Positions 1 through 5,690 of a DNA stretch of 10,720 nt are shown here, piece after piece; the stretch's first letter is position 1, and each line of letters begins with the position of its first letter. The stretch covers positions 1 to 10,720 of the forward strand of contig JAUZEX010000471.1 of NCBI GenBank assembly GCA_030838815.1. Reading direction: 5' to 3'. The DNA comes from Actinomycetota bacterium. Lineage in GTDB: Bacteria; Actinomycetota; Acidimicrobiia; IMCC26256; BP-133. A model generated the notes under the pieces. It saw only the letters and a list, made by a program, of their open reading frames with translations. It was not told where the DNA came from and ran no database searches. A program made the translations under genes and the position numbers.

Positions 1-1110
1 GGCGAAGGCACCGCCGCCGTCGAGTACCCATTCAAGCTCGGCGGTGGCCGCCTCTTCCAGCGAGGCCGTCTTGCCCTCGATGACGGTCGACCCGTCGAAG
101 ATGTCGCCGTACTCCAGGAGATCGGTCTCGAAGGCCAGCACCTGCTGCATCCGCAGCGACCACTGCTGGTCCCACGGCCGGGGCAGGCCGAGGGCCTCGT
201 TCCAGGCCGGGAGCTGCACGGCCCTCGCCCGGGCGGACTTCGACAGGGTGACCCCCAGCATCTCCAAAACGATCCGCTGGATGTTGTTCTCCGGCTGCGC
301 CTCGGTGAGCCCGAGGGAGTTGACCTGCACGCCGTAGCGGAAACGGCGCAGCTTCTCGTCGGTGACCCCGTAGCGCTCCCGGCAGATCCGGTCCCACATC
401 CGCGCCAGCGCCCGGAGCTTGCAGACCTCCTCGACGAAGCGGATGCCGGCGTTGACGAAGAACGAGAACCGGCCCACCACCTCGGGGAAGCGGTCGGGCT
501 CGACCTGGCCCGACTCCCGCGCCGCGTCGAGCACGGCGCAGGCGGTGGCCAGGGCGTAGGCCATCTCCTGGACGGGCGTCGCCCCCGCCTCCTGGAGGTG
601 GTAGGAGCAGACGTTGATCGGGTTCCACTTGGGGACGTTGGCCACCGTGTAGGCCACGGTGTCGACCGTGAGGCGACAGGACGGCCCCGGCGGGAAGATG
701 TACGTCCCCCGGGACAGGTACTCCTTCACGATGTCGTTCTGGGTGGTGCCCGACAGCCGCCCGGGGTCGACGCCCCGCTCCCGGGCCAGCGCCACGTACA
801 TCCCCAGCAGCCAGGCGCAGGTGGCGTTGATCGTCATCGAGGTGTTCATGTCCTCGATGGGGATGTCCTCGAACAGCGCCCGCATCTCGCCGAGGTGGGG
901 GACGGGGACTCCGACCTTGCCGACCTCGCCCCGGGCCAGGATGTGGTCGGGGTCGTAGCCGGTCTGGGTCGGCAGGTCGAAGGCCACCGACAGGCCGGTC
1001 TGGCCCTTGGCCAGGTTGCGGCGGTAGAGCTCGTTGCTGGCCCGGGCCGAACTGTGCCCCGAGTACGTTCGCATCACCCAGGGCTTGTCGCGGGCCGGCA
1101 CGCTACCCAT
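1..1110 (-). CDS. ecm: Ethylmalonyl-CoA mutase (MeaA-type acyl-CoA mutase), N-terminal part, cut by the left edge
   Basis: This is a cobalamin-dependent mutase of the methylmalonyl-CoA mutase superfamily, also called meaA. The family converts ethylmalonyl-CoA to methylsuccinyl-CoA in the ethylmalonyl-CoA pathway of acetyl-CoA assimilation. The 370 visible residues cover most of the substrate-binding TIM barrel. RTYSGHS (14-20), AFDLPTQTGYDPDH (43-56), GTTQNDIVKEYLSRGTY (121-137) and LPRPWDQQWSLRMQQ (309-323) match MeaA/Ecm from memory better than classical MCM, which has FDLATHRGYDSDH. His171 in SYHLQEAGAT aligns with the catalytic-pocket His of MCM. The C-terminal B12-binding domain lies beyond position 1. 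The ATG at 1110 is chosen because DKPWVMRTY follows at the usual distance. No Shine-Dalgarno is visible, and the frame stays open upstream with only TTG codons. It lies 105 bp downstream of hbd on the same strand. Isobutyryl-CoA or methylmalonyl-CoA mutase is less likely. Confidence 0.9.
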   Translation of the reverse strand, partial: MGSVPARDKPWVMRTYSGHSSARASNELYRRNLAKGQTGLSVAFDLPTQTGYDPDHILARGEVGKVGVPVPHLGEMRALFEDIPIEDMNTSMTINATCAWLLGMYVALARERGVDPGRLSGTTQNDIVKEYLSRGTYIFPPGPSCRLTVDTVAYTVANVPKWNPINVCSYHLQEAGATPVQEMAYALATACAVLDAARESGQVEPDRFPEVVGRFSFFVNAGIRFVEEVCKLRALARMWDRICRERYGVTDEKLRRFRYGVQVNSLGLTEAQPENNIQRIVLEMLGVTLSKSARARAVQLPAWNEALGLPRPWDQQWSLRMQQVLAFETDLLEYGDIFDGSTVIEGKTASLEEAATAELEWVLDGGGAFA

Positions 1111-1215
1111 TTTCAATGCTGACAACGGTTTGTGCCATTTGGCGGCGCGATTTCCCGCCCGCGGGGGATCTAACTCATCGTTACGAAGACAACGTCGCGC
1201 GGTCGGTGGCCGGGG

Positions 1216-2073
1216 TCAGCGCTTCGTGTAGTCGTAGAAGCCCTGGCCGCTCTTGCGGCCCAGGCGACCGGCGGACAGCATCCGGCGGAGGTGCTGCGCC
1301 GGCTGGAGGAACGGATCCGGGTTCTCGGCGTAAAGGGCGTCGAGGATGGCCTCGGTCACGTCGACGCCGACGAGATCGATGAGGGCGAACGGGCCCATCG
1401 GCATGTTGGCGCCGGCCTTCATGGCCGCGTCGATGTCGTCCTGGCTGGCCACGCCCCGCTCCAGGAGCCGGACGGCCGAGTTCAGGTAGGGGAACAGGAG
1501 CGCGTTGACGACGAAGCCGGCGACGTCGCGCACCTCGATGGGGCTCTTGCCGCACGACTCGGCGAAGGCCAGGGCGGCCTCCACGGTCTCGTCGCTGGAG
1601 GTGATGGCCCGCACCACCTCGACGAGGCCCATCATCGGCGCGGGATTGAAGAAGTGGATGCCGCAGATCTGGTGGGGGCGTTCGGTGGCGACGGCCATCT
1701 CCACCACCGGCAAGGTGGACGTGTTGGTGGCGAGGATCGTGTGGGCGGCGCAGATCTTGTCGAGCTCGGCGAAGAGCTCCTTCTTGACCGCCAGATCCTC
1801 CAGCACCGACTCGACGACGAGATCGCACTCGGAGAGCTCGTTCAGGTCGGTGACACCCCGGACCCGGGCCAGGGCTGCGTCACGATCGGCCTCGGACAGC
1901 TTGCCCTTCTCGACCTGCTTGCCCAGCGACTTCTCGAGACCCTTGACCATCCCGTCCGCCCCCGCCTGGGAGCGGCTGCGGAGGATGACCTCGTAGCCGT
2001 TCTTGCTCGCCACCTCGGCAATGCCGGAACCCATGGTCCCGGAGCCGACGATCCCGACGCGTTTGATGGTCAT
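1216..2073 (-). CDS. hbd: 3-hydroxybutyryl-CoA dehydrogenase (3-hydroxyacyl-CoA dehydrogenase family)
   Basis: This cytosolic enzyme interconverts acetoacetyl-CoA and 3-hydroxybutyryl-CoA. The product is 285 aa, the usual length of stand-alone Hbd/FadB2/PaaH. The N-terminal Rossmann domain has GSGTMG (10-15). Catalytic residues by family alignment are Ser119 (TNTSTLP), His140 (GIHFFNPAP), Glu152 and Asn190 (GFVVN). The C-terminal helical domain ends with GRLGRKSGQGFYDYTKR. The residue after beta-strand 2, usually an acidic NAD-ribose binder (as in VLRD), is Ser in ILRSRS (30-35) with nearby Arg. This suggests NADPH preference (inference). The ATG has a good ribosome site, GAGGGGGA, 6 nt upstream. 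It lies 38 bp after the Clp-domain gene and 105 bp before ecm, so it is probably co-transcribed with both. Next to ecm it likely supplies the C4-CoA branch of the ethylmalonyl-CoA pathway. A general beta-oxidation role is the alternative. Confidence 0.93.
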   Translation of the reverse strand: MTIKRVGIVGSGTMGSGIAEVASKNGYEVILRSRSQAGADGMVKGLEKSLGKQVEKGKLSEADRDAALARVRGVTDLNELSECDLVVESVLEDLAVKKELFAELDKICAAHTILATNTSTLPVVEMAVATERPHQICGIHFFNPAPMMGLVEVVRAITSSDETVEAALAFAESCGKSPIEVRDVAGFVVNALLFPYLNSAVRLLERGVASQDDIDAAMKAGANMPMGPFALIDLVGVDVTEAILDALYAENPDPFLQPAQHLRRMLSAGRLGRKSGQGFYDYTKR

Positions 2074-2111
2074 TGGAGCTCCCCCTCGACGGTCGCCTTG
2101 AAAGGTGCCGG

Positions 2112-2726
2112 TCAGGCTACCGGTGCGTCGCCCCCGTCCCCAACCCCGGGGTCCGGGTCGGGGTCGATGCCGTGTCGGGCCAGGAGGTCGCGCAGGCGGG
2201 CGATCTCGGCGTGGAGCCGATCGAGGACTTCGGCCGGCACCGACACGACAACCGGGGAGTCCTCCCGGATCTCGGGCCCGCGGCGTATGTCCCGGTCCAC
2301 GAGGGACACGGTCCGCCGGATGTTTTCCAGCTGCAGCCCGTGCTCGTGAAGAATCTCCGCCCCCAGCCCCGCGCCCTCCCGGAGGAGGCCGAGCAGGAGA
2401 TGCTCACTCCCGATGAAGTTGTCGCCCATCTGGAGCGCCTCCCGGAGGGACATCTCCAGCGCCTTCTTCGCCCGGGGCGTGAACGGGATGTGCCCGCTCG
2501 GTGCGCGCTTGCGCGGCTTGCCCGCCGCTTCGACGCGGGCCCGCGTCTCGTCGAGGCCGAAACCGAGGCCCGTCAGCAACTGGCCGGCCGTGTCGTCGGC
2601 GTGCAGCAGCCCGAGGAGAAGGTGCTCGGTGCCGATGAAGTTTTGGTCGAGGAGGCGGGCTTCCTCCTGGGCGAGGACGACGACCCGACGGGCCCGGTCG
2701 GTGAAACGCTCGAACACGGTCGCCAT
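2112..2726 (-). CDS. Stand-alone double Clp-N (ClpC N-terminal) domain protein
   Basis: This 204-aa protein consists of the ClpC substrate/adaptor-binding N domain without any AAA+ ATPase module. Two Clp-N repeats are visible: NFIGTEHLLLGLL starting at residue 29, and NFIGSEHLLLGLL starting at residue 103. They are joined by the ClpC-like GHIPFTPRAKKALEMSLREAL (78-98). The C-terminus has a short predicted coiled coil (VLDRLHAEIARLRDLLARHG, 167-186) and a Gly/Asp/Pro-rich tail. There are no Walker motifs, and the ORF ends cleanly with TGA, so it is not a truncated clpC by frameshift. The ATG at 2726 (MATVFERFTDRARRVV) is chosen because ClpC proteins start with nearly this sequence. The frame extends upstream only as an artefact antisense to the next gene. 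Such proteins may act as adaptors, competitors or decoys for ClpC, as ClpC2 does in mycobacteria. That function is inference here. It is the first gene of the likely clpN-hbd-ecm unit. Confidence 0.88.
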   Translation of the reverse strand: MATVFERFTDRARRVVVLAQEEARLLDQNFIGTEHLLLGLLHADDTAGQLLTGLGFGLDETRARVEAAGKPRKRAPSGHIPFTPRAKKALEMSLREALQMGDNFIGSEHLLLGLLREGAGLGAEILHEHGLQLENIRRTVSLVDRDIRRGPEIREDSPVVVSVPAEVLDRLHAEIARLRDLLARHGIDPDPDPGVGDGGDAPVA

Positions 2727-2803
2727 TGTGGCGGGCGCCCACCCGCGGCGCACCGGGAAATTTGCGTCGGGGGAGGCTGGTGAGGCTCCGGAATTCCGCC
2801 GGG

Positions 2804-2809
2804 TAGGCT
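2804..2809 (+). promoter_or_regulatory. Candidate -10 box for a leaderless transcript
   Basis: TAGGCT fits the actinobacterial TANNNT -10 pattern and ends 7 nt before the ATG of the S51-like gene. Transcription would therefore begin at or one base before the start codon. That agrees with the lack of a convincing Shine-Dalgarno. No good -35 hexamer is seen. It is a motif-only call. Confidence 0.4.
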
Positions 2810-2816
2810 CGGTCGC

Positions 2817-3524
2817 ATGAATGGCGACGGGACGGGCACGCTGGCCCTGGTCGGCGGGGCCGAGTGGCAGGACGGGTGCCGCAAGTTCGACGCCGCGCTC
2901 CTGGAAGCCTCCGGCACCGACGAGGTGCTGGTGCTGCCGACGGCGGCGGCGTTCGAGAACCCGCGCCGGGCCGTCGAGACCGCCCGCCGCTACTTCGACG
3001 AGCTCGGCGCCAACGTCTCGGCCCTCATGGTCCTCGGGCGGAGAGAGGCGGAGGACGACACCAACGCCGCCGTCGTCCGGGGGTCGCGCTTCGTCTACAT
3101 CGGCGGCGGCTCGCCGATGCACCTCCGGTCCGTCCTCAAGGGCTCCCGGCTGTGGGAGGCGCTGGTCGAGGTGTGGAACGACGGCGCCGTCCTGGCCGCC
3201 TCCTCGGCCGGAGCCATGGTGCTGTGCGACCCGATGGTCGATCCCCGGGGCGGGGCCTACACCGTCGGCCTCGGCCTGCTCTCCAACATGCCGATCTTTC
3301 CCCACCACGACACGGCGCCGGCCCACCTGCGGGAGCGGTCGATCGAGCTGCGCCCCGACAGTTCGGTGCTGGTCGGGATCGACGAGCAGACCGCCCTCTT
3401 GCGCGACCCGGACGGCAGCTGGCGGGTGGCGGGCCAGGGCACCGTCACGATCTATGGCCCGACCCGCGACGAGGTCGCCGTCTACGCGTCCGACGCCACC
3501 GTCGAGGGCCTTCCCCCGGAGTAG
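2817..3524 (+). CDS. Peptidase S51 / cyanophycinase-like serine hydrolase (type 1 glutamine amidotransferase-like fold)
   Basis: The 235-aa product resembles cyanophycinase and dipeptidase E (family S51), which cleave beta-aspartyl or Asp-X bonds with a Ser nucleophile in a nucleophile elbow. Visible are YIGGGSP (94-100, the substrate-loop position), AASSAGAMVL (127-136, nucleophile probably Ser130), PHHD (162-165, candidate catalytic His) and GIDEQTAL (187-194), which matches the conserved GIDE-TA motif. There is no signal peptide, so it is probably cytosolic. The start is an ATG 7 nt after a TANNNT box, and no clear ribosome site is present. It is divergent from the Clp-N gene (90 bp between starts), and its stop lies 6 bp from that of the convergent cyclophilin gene. 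No cyanophycin synthetase is in the window, so the substrate may be a small isoaspartyl or other peptide. The family call is firm and the substrate is unknown. Confidence 0.8.
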   Translation: MNGDGTGTLALVGGAEWQDGCRKFDAALLEASGTDEVLVLPTAAAFENPRRAVETARRYFDELGANVSALMVLGRREAEDDTNAAVVRGSRFVYIGGGSPMHLRSVLKGSRLWEALVEVWNDGAVLAASSAGAMVLCDPMVDPRGGAYTVGLGLLSNMPIFPHHDTAPAHLRERSIELRPDSSVLVGIDEQTALLRDPDGSWRVAGQGTVTIYGPTRDEVAVYASDATVEGLPPE

Positions 3525-3530
3525 CCCTCT

Positions 3531-4361
3531 TCAGCTGACCTTGATGGTGATGCTGAAGATGTAGAGCGGCCGGGTCGGGGGCCCGTCGCCGTTGTTGAAC
3601 GATTCGATCTTCTGGGCCACGTCGAGGCCGCCAGTCACCATCCCGAAGCGGGAGTACTGGTTGGGCAGGGACGTGCCGCCCTGTCCCGTGACGACGAAGA
3701 ACTGGGACCCGGTGGAATGCGGTGCCGAGGTCTTGGCCATGGCCAGGGCGCCGAGCTTGTAGCCGTCGGTGGGCGGTTCCTCGGCGATGGTGTAGCCGGG
3801 ACCGCCGGAGCCGTCGCCCTTGGGGTCGCCGCCCTGGATCACGAAGTCCTTCACGACGCGGTGCCACGTGAGGCCGTCGTAGAACTTCTTGTCGGCCAGG
3901 AAGACGAAGCTGTTCACCGAGTGGGGGGCGGCCTTGGCGTCGAGGTCCGCGGTGATCTTGCCGCACGACGTGTCGATCGTGGCCGTGTACTTCTTGGCCG
4001 CGTCGATCGTCATCGGGGGCTCGGCGGTGAACGTCGGCCGGTTGGGGTTGTCGGGCGGCTTGGTGTCGTTGCACTGGATGGCGGCCAGCGCCGGGTTGGC
4101 GATCGTGGTGGTCGTCGCACCGGTGGCGGACGTCGCGCTGGCGGCGGCGGATGTCGTGGTCGTGTCCTTGGTCGCCACCGATGACTTCTTGTCGCCCTTG
4201 AGGAGGAAGGTGGCGAGGAGAGCCAGCCCGACCACCAGGACGGCGCCGACGACGGCCCGCACCGTGGTCTGCTTCTTCTTCTGCTGCCTGGCGGCCTCGA
4301 GTTGGGCCGCTCGGGCGGCGTCTCGGTTCTGGCGCTGGCGTTCTCGTTTCGGATCCGGCAT
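3531..4361 (-). CDS. Membrane-anchored cyclophilin-type peptidyl-prolyl cis-trans isomerase
   Basis: This predicted PPIase of 276 aa catalyses prolyl-bond isomerisation, probably outside the membrane. It has a highly basic, Gln/Ala/Arg-rich cytoplasmic N-terminus (1-35, MPDPKRERQRQNRDAARAAQ), one transmembrane helix (36-54), a Ser/Thr/Ala-rich linker (about 60-92) and a cyclophilin domain (about 120-276). Active-site residues by comparison with CypA are Arg168 (WHRVV), Phe173 and Gln176 (DFVIQGGDP) and Gln220 (GSQFF). Cys97 and Cys133 could form an extracytoplasmic disulfide (inference). The ATG at 4361 is preferred over one 42 bp upstream (4403). It lies 8 nt after a TAGACT box and gives the usual charged N-terminus, while the upstream extension would overlap the lysC promoter region. 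It is divergent from lysC-asd and convergent with the S51-like gene. No lipobox is seen. Confidence 0.9.
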   Translation of the reverse strand: MPDPKRERQRQNRDAARAAQLEAARQQKKKQTTVRAVVGAVLVVGLALLATFLLKGDKKSSVATKDTTTTSAAASATSATGATTTTIANPALAAIQCNDTKPPDNPNRPTFTAEPPMTIDAAKKYTATIDTSCGKITADLDAKAAPHSVNSFVFLADKKFYDGLTWHRVVKDFVIQGGDPKGDGSGGPGYTIAEEPPTDGYKLGALAMAKTSAPHSTGSQFFVVTGQGGTSLPNQYSRFGMVTGGLDVAQKIESFNNGDGPPTRPLYIFSITIKVS

Positions 4362-4369
4362 GGGGCCGG

Positions 4370-4375
4370 AGTCTA
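4370..4375 (-). promoter_or_regulatory. Candidate -10 box of the cyclophilin gene, near-leaderless
   Basis: On the minus strand TAGACT (TANNNT) ends 8 nt before the ATG at 4361. It would give a transcript with a 0-2 nt leader, which explains the absence of a ribosome site. No -35 element is convincing. Confidence 0.4.
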
Positions 4376-4403
4376 AGGCGAGAGCGGCAAAGGGGGGTGC
4401 CAC

Positions 4404-4412
4404 TGATATCTT
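4404..4412 (+). promoter_or_regulatory. Candidate extended -10 promoter of the lysC-asd operon
   Basis: TGATATCTT fits an extended -10 (TG-N-TANNNT). The hexamer TATCTT ends 10 nt before the ATG of a 10-codon leader ORF and 42 nt before lysC. The predicted transcript start is near 4419, leaving a leader too short for a lysine riboswitch. It is back-to-back with the cyclophilin -10 box, about 30 bp away. No clear -35 is seen. Confidence 0.45.
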
Positions 4413-4422
4413 CGATCAGGCG

Positions 4423-4455
4423 ATGACCAGCACAGATCTCTTCTTCCGCGCCTGA
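4423..4455 (+). CDS. Ten-codon leader ORF overlapping the lysC start
   Basis: This ORF reads ATG to TGA and encodes MTSTDLFFRA. Its TGA shares its last base with the lysC ATG (TGATG), the classic layout for translational coupling by termination-reinitiation. It begins only about 4 nt after the predicted transcript start of the extended -10 box, so it would itself be nearly leaderless, while lysC has no purine-rich ribosome site of its own. Composition (two Thr, no Lys or Met run) does not suggest a classical attenuator peptide. A chance ORF is possible. The tight overlap and placement are the only evidence. Confidence 0.4.
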   Translation: MTSTDLFFRA

Positions 4456-5690
4456 TGGCCCTCGTCGTCCAGAAGTTCGGCGGCACGTCGGTGGCCGACC
4501 CCGACCGGATCCGGGCGGTGGCCGACCACGTAGCCCGGACGCGCCGGCAGGGCGACGACGTGGTCGTCGTCGTCTCGGCCATGGGAAAGACGACCGATGA
4601 GCTGATCCGCCTCGCGGCCGAGGTGTCGAGCTCCCCCGCCGGCCGGGAGATGGACATGCTGCTCACCGCCGGCGAGCGGATCAGCATGGCGCTGCTGTGC
4701 ATGGCCCTCATCGACCTAGAGGTGCCGGCGGTGTCGTTCACCGGCTCGCAGGCCGGCATCGTGACCGACACCACCCACGGCAAGGCCAAGATCCTCGAGG
4801 TGCGGGCCCACCGCCTCACCGAGGCGTTGGCGGCCGGCAACGTGGTGGTGGTGGCCGGCTTCCAGGGCGTGTCGACGGCCCTCGACGTGACGACGCTCGG
4901 TCGGGGCGGGTCCGACACCACCGCCGTGGCCCTGGCCGCCGCCCTCGGCGCCGACGCCTGCGAGATCTACACCGACGTCACCGGTGTCTACACCGCCGAC
5001 CCCCGCGTCGTCCCCAATGCCCGGCGGCTGCCGCTCGTGTCTTACGAGGAGATGCTCGACATGGCCGCCACCGGCGGCAAGGTGCTGGCGCTGCGGTCGG
5101 TCGAGTTCGCCCGGAACCACAGCGTGGCGGTGCACGTACGGTCCAGCTTCACCTGGGAACCCGGCACCTGGGTGAGAGAGGAAGACGAGTCCATGGAGGC
5201 AGCGATCATCTCCGGTGTCACCCACGACACCGCCGAGGCCAAGGTCACGATCACCGGCGTGCCCGACCAGGTCGGGATCGCCGCCCGGGTGTTCCGGGCG
5301 CTGGCCGACGAGGCCGTCAACGTCGACATGATCGTGCAGAACGTGAGCAAGAGCGGCATCACCGACATCTCCTTCACGCTCCCCAAGGACGATCTGAAGA
5401 AGGCCGGCAAGGTCATCGAGACCCTCATCGGCGACCTCGGCGCGACCGGGTTCGATGAGGACAACGGCATCGCCCGGGTGTCGCTCATCGGCGCCGGCAT
5501 GAAGACCCACCCCGGCGTCGCCGCCACCATGTTCGAGGTGCTGGCCCGAGAAGGCGTGAACATCGAGATGATCTCCACCAGTTCCATCCGCATCTCCTGC
5601 GTGGTGCGGGCCGACCACGTCGAACGGGCGGTGCAGGCCCTCCACGACGCCTTCGGGCTGGCCGACGGGACGTTGGGGATGCTGGCATGA
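4455..5690 (+). CDS. lysC: Aspartate kinase (aspartokinase), alpha subunit
   Basis: This enzyme phosphorylates aspartate to aspartyl-4-phosphate, the committed step to lysine, threonine, methionine and diaminopimelate. The 411-aa product has the usual length. The amino-acid kinase domain shows QKFGGTSV (6-13), a Ser/Gly region SAMGKTTDEL (41-50), GRGGSDTTAVALAAAL (149-164) and DVTGVYTADPRVVP (174-187). Two ACT domains follow (about 262-325 and 339-405), with QNVSKSGITDISFT (295-308) in the first. These bind the feedback effectors (Lys and/or Thr in this family). The ATG at 4455 gives the standard MALVVQKFGG start and overlaps a leader ORF. The gene ends in an ATGA overlap with asd. A second start at codon 247 is described separately. 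It is divergent from the cyclophilin gene. Confidence 0.97.
   Translation: MALVVQKFGGTSVADPDRIRAVADHVARTRRQGDDVVVVVSAMGKTTDELIRLAAEVSSSPAGREMDMLLTAGERISMALLCMALIDLEVPAVSFTGSQAGIVTDTTHGKAKILEVRAHRLTEALAAGNVVVVAGFQGVSTALDVTTLGRGGSDTTAVALAAALGADACEIYTDVTGVYTADPRVVPNARRLPLVSYEEMLDMAATGGKVLALRSVEFARNHSVAVHVRSSFTWEPGTWVREEDESMEAAIISGVTHDTAEAKVTITGVPDQVGIAARVFRALADEAVNVDMIVQNVSKSGITDISFTLPKDDLKKAGKVIETLIGDLGATGFDEDNGIARVSLIGAGMKTHPGVAATMFEVLAREGVNIEMISTSSIRISCVVRADHVERAVQALHDAFGLADGTLGMLA
5175..5184 (+). promoter_or_regulatory. Internal ribosome binding site for LysC beta subunit
   Basis: The purine run AGAGAGGAAG lies inside lysC and contains AGGA 10 nt upstream of an in-frame ATG at 5193. It is a better ribosome site than that of the full-length gene. 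It sits at the kinase/ACT junction, where known lysC genes carry the beta-subunit start. Confidence 0.6.
5193..5690 (+). CDS. lysC: Aspartokinase beta (regulatory) subunit from an internal in-frame start
   Basis: In Corynebacterium, Bacillus and relatives lysC makes two proteins: the full alpha subunit and a beta subunit of about 160-172 aa from an internal start, which together form an alpha2beta2 enzyme. Here Met247 (MEAAIISGVTHDTAEAKVT) is in frame, preceded by a purine-rich ribosome site, and would give 165 aa comprising just the two ACT domains. The length and junction match the known beta subunits. Expression from this start is inference from sequence. Confidence 0.6.
   Translation: MEAAIISGVTHDTAEAKVTITGVPDQVGIAARVFRALADEAVNVDMIVQNVSKSGITDISFTLPKDDLKKAGKVIETLIGDLGATGFDEDNGIARVSLIGAGMKTHPGVAATMFEVLAREGVNIEMISTSSIRISCVVRADHVERAVQALHDAFGLADGTLGMLA

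Noticed and set aside
1111..1215. Promoter or terminator between hbd and ecm
   Set aside because: The 105-bp gap is relatively AT-rich and holds a small GC palindrome near 1155-1167, but no T-run follows and no well-spaced -35/-10 pair is present, so I could not support either.
2112..3326. 404-aa minus-strand frame extending the Clp-N protein upstream
   Set aside because: The extra 200 codons are antisense to the S51-like gene, and the canonical ClpC-like start MATVFERFTDRAR lies at 2726.
4362..4403. Upstream ATG adding 14 residues to the cyclophilin
   Set aside because: It would include the TAGACT box and add a non-conserved segment before the usual basic N-terminus.
4413..4454. Lysine riboswitch or classical attenuator upstream of lysC
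   Set aside because: The predicted leader is only about 35 nt, far too short for a lysine riboswitch, and the mini-ORF has no Lys, Met or Thr run and no terminator hairpin.
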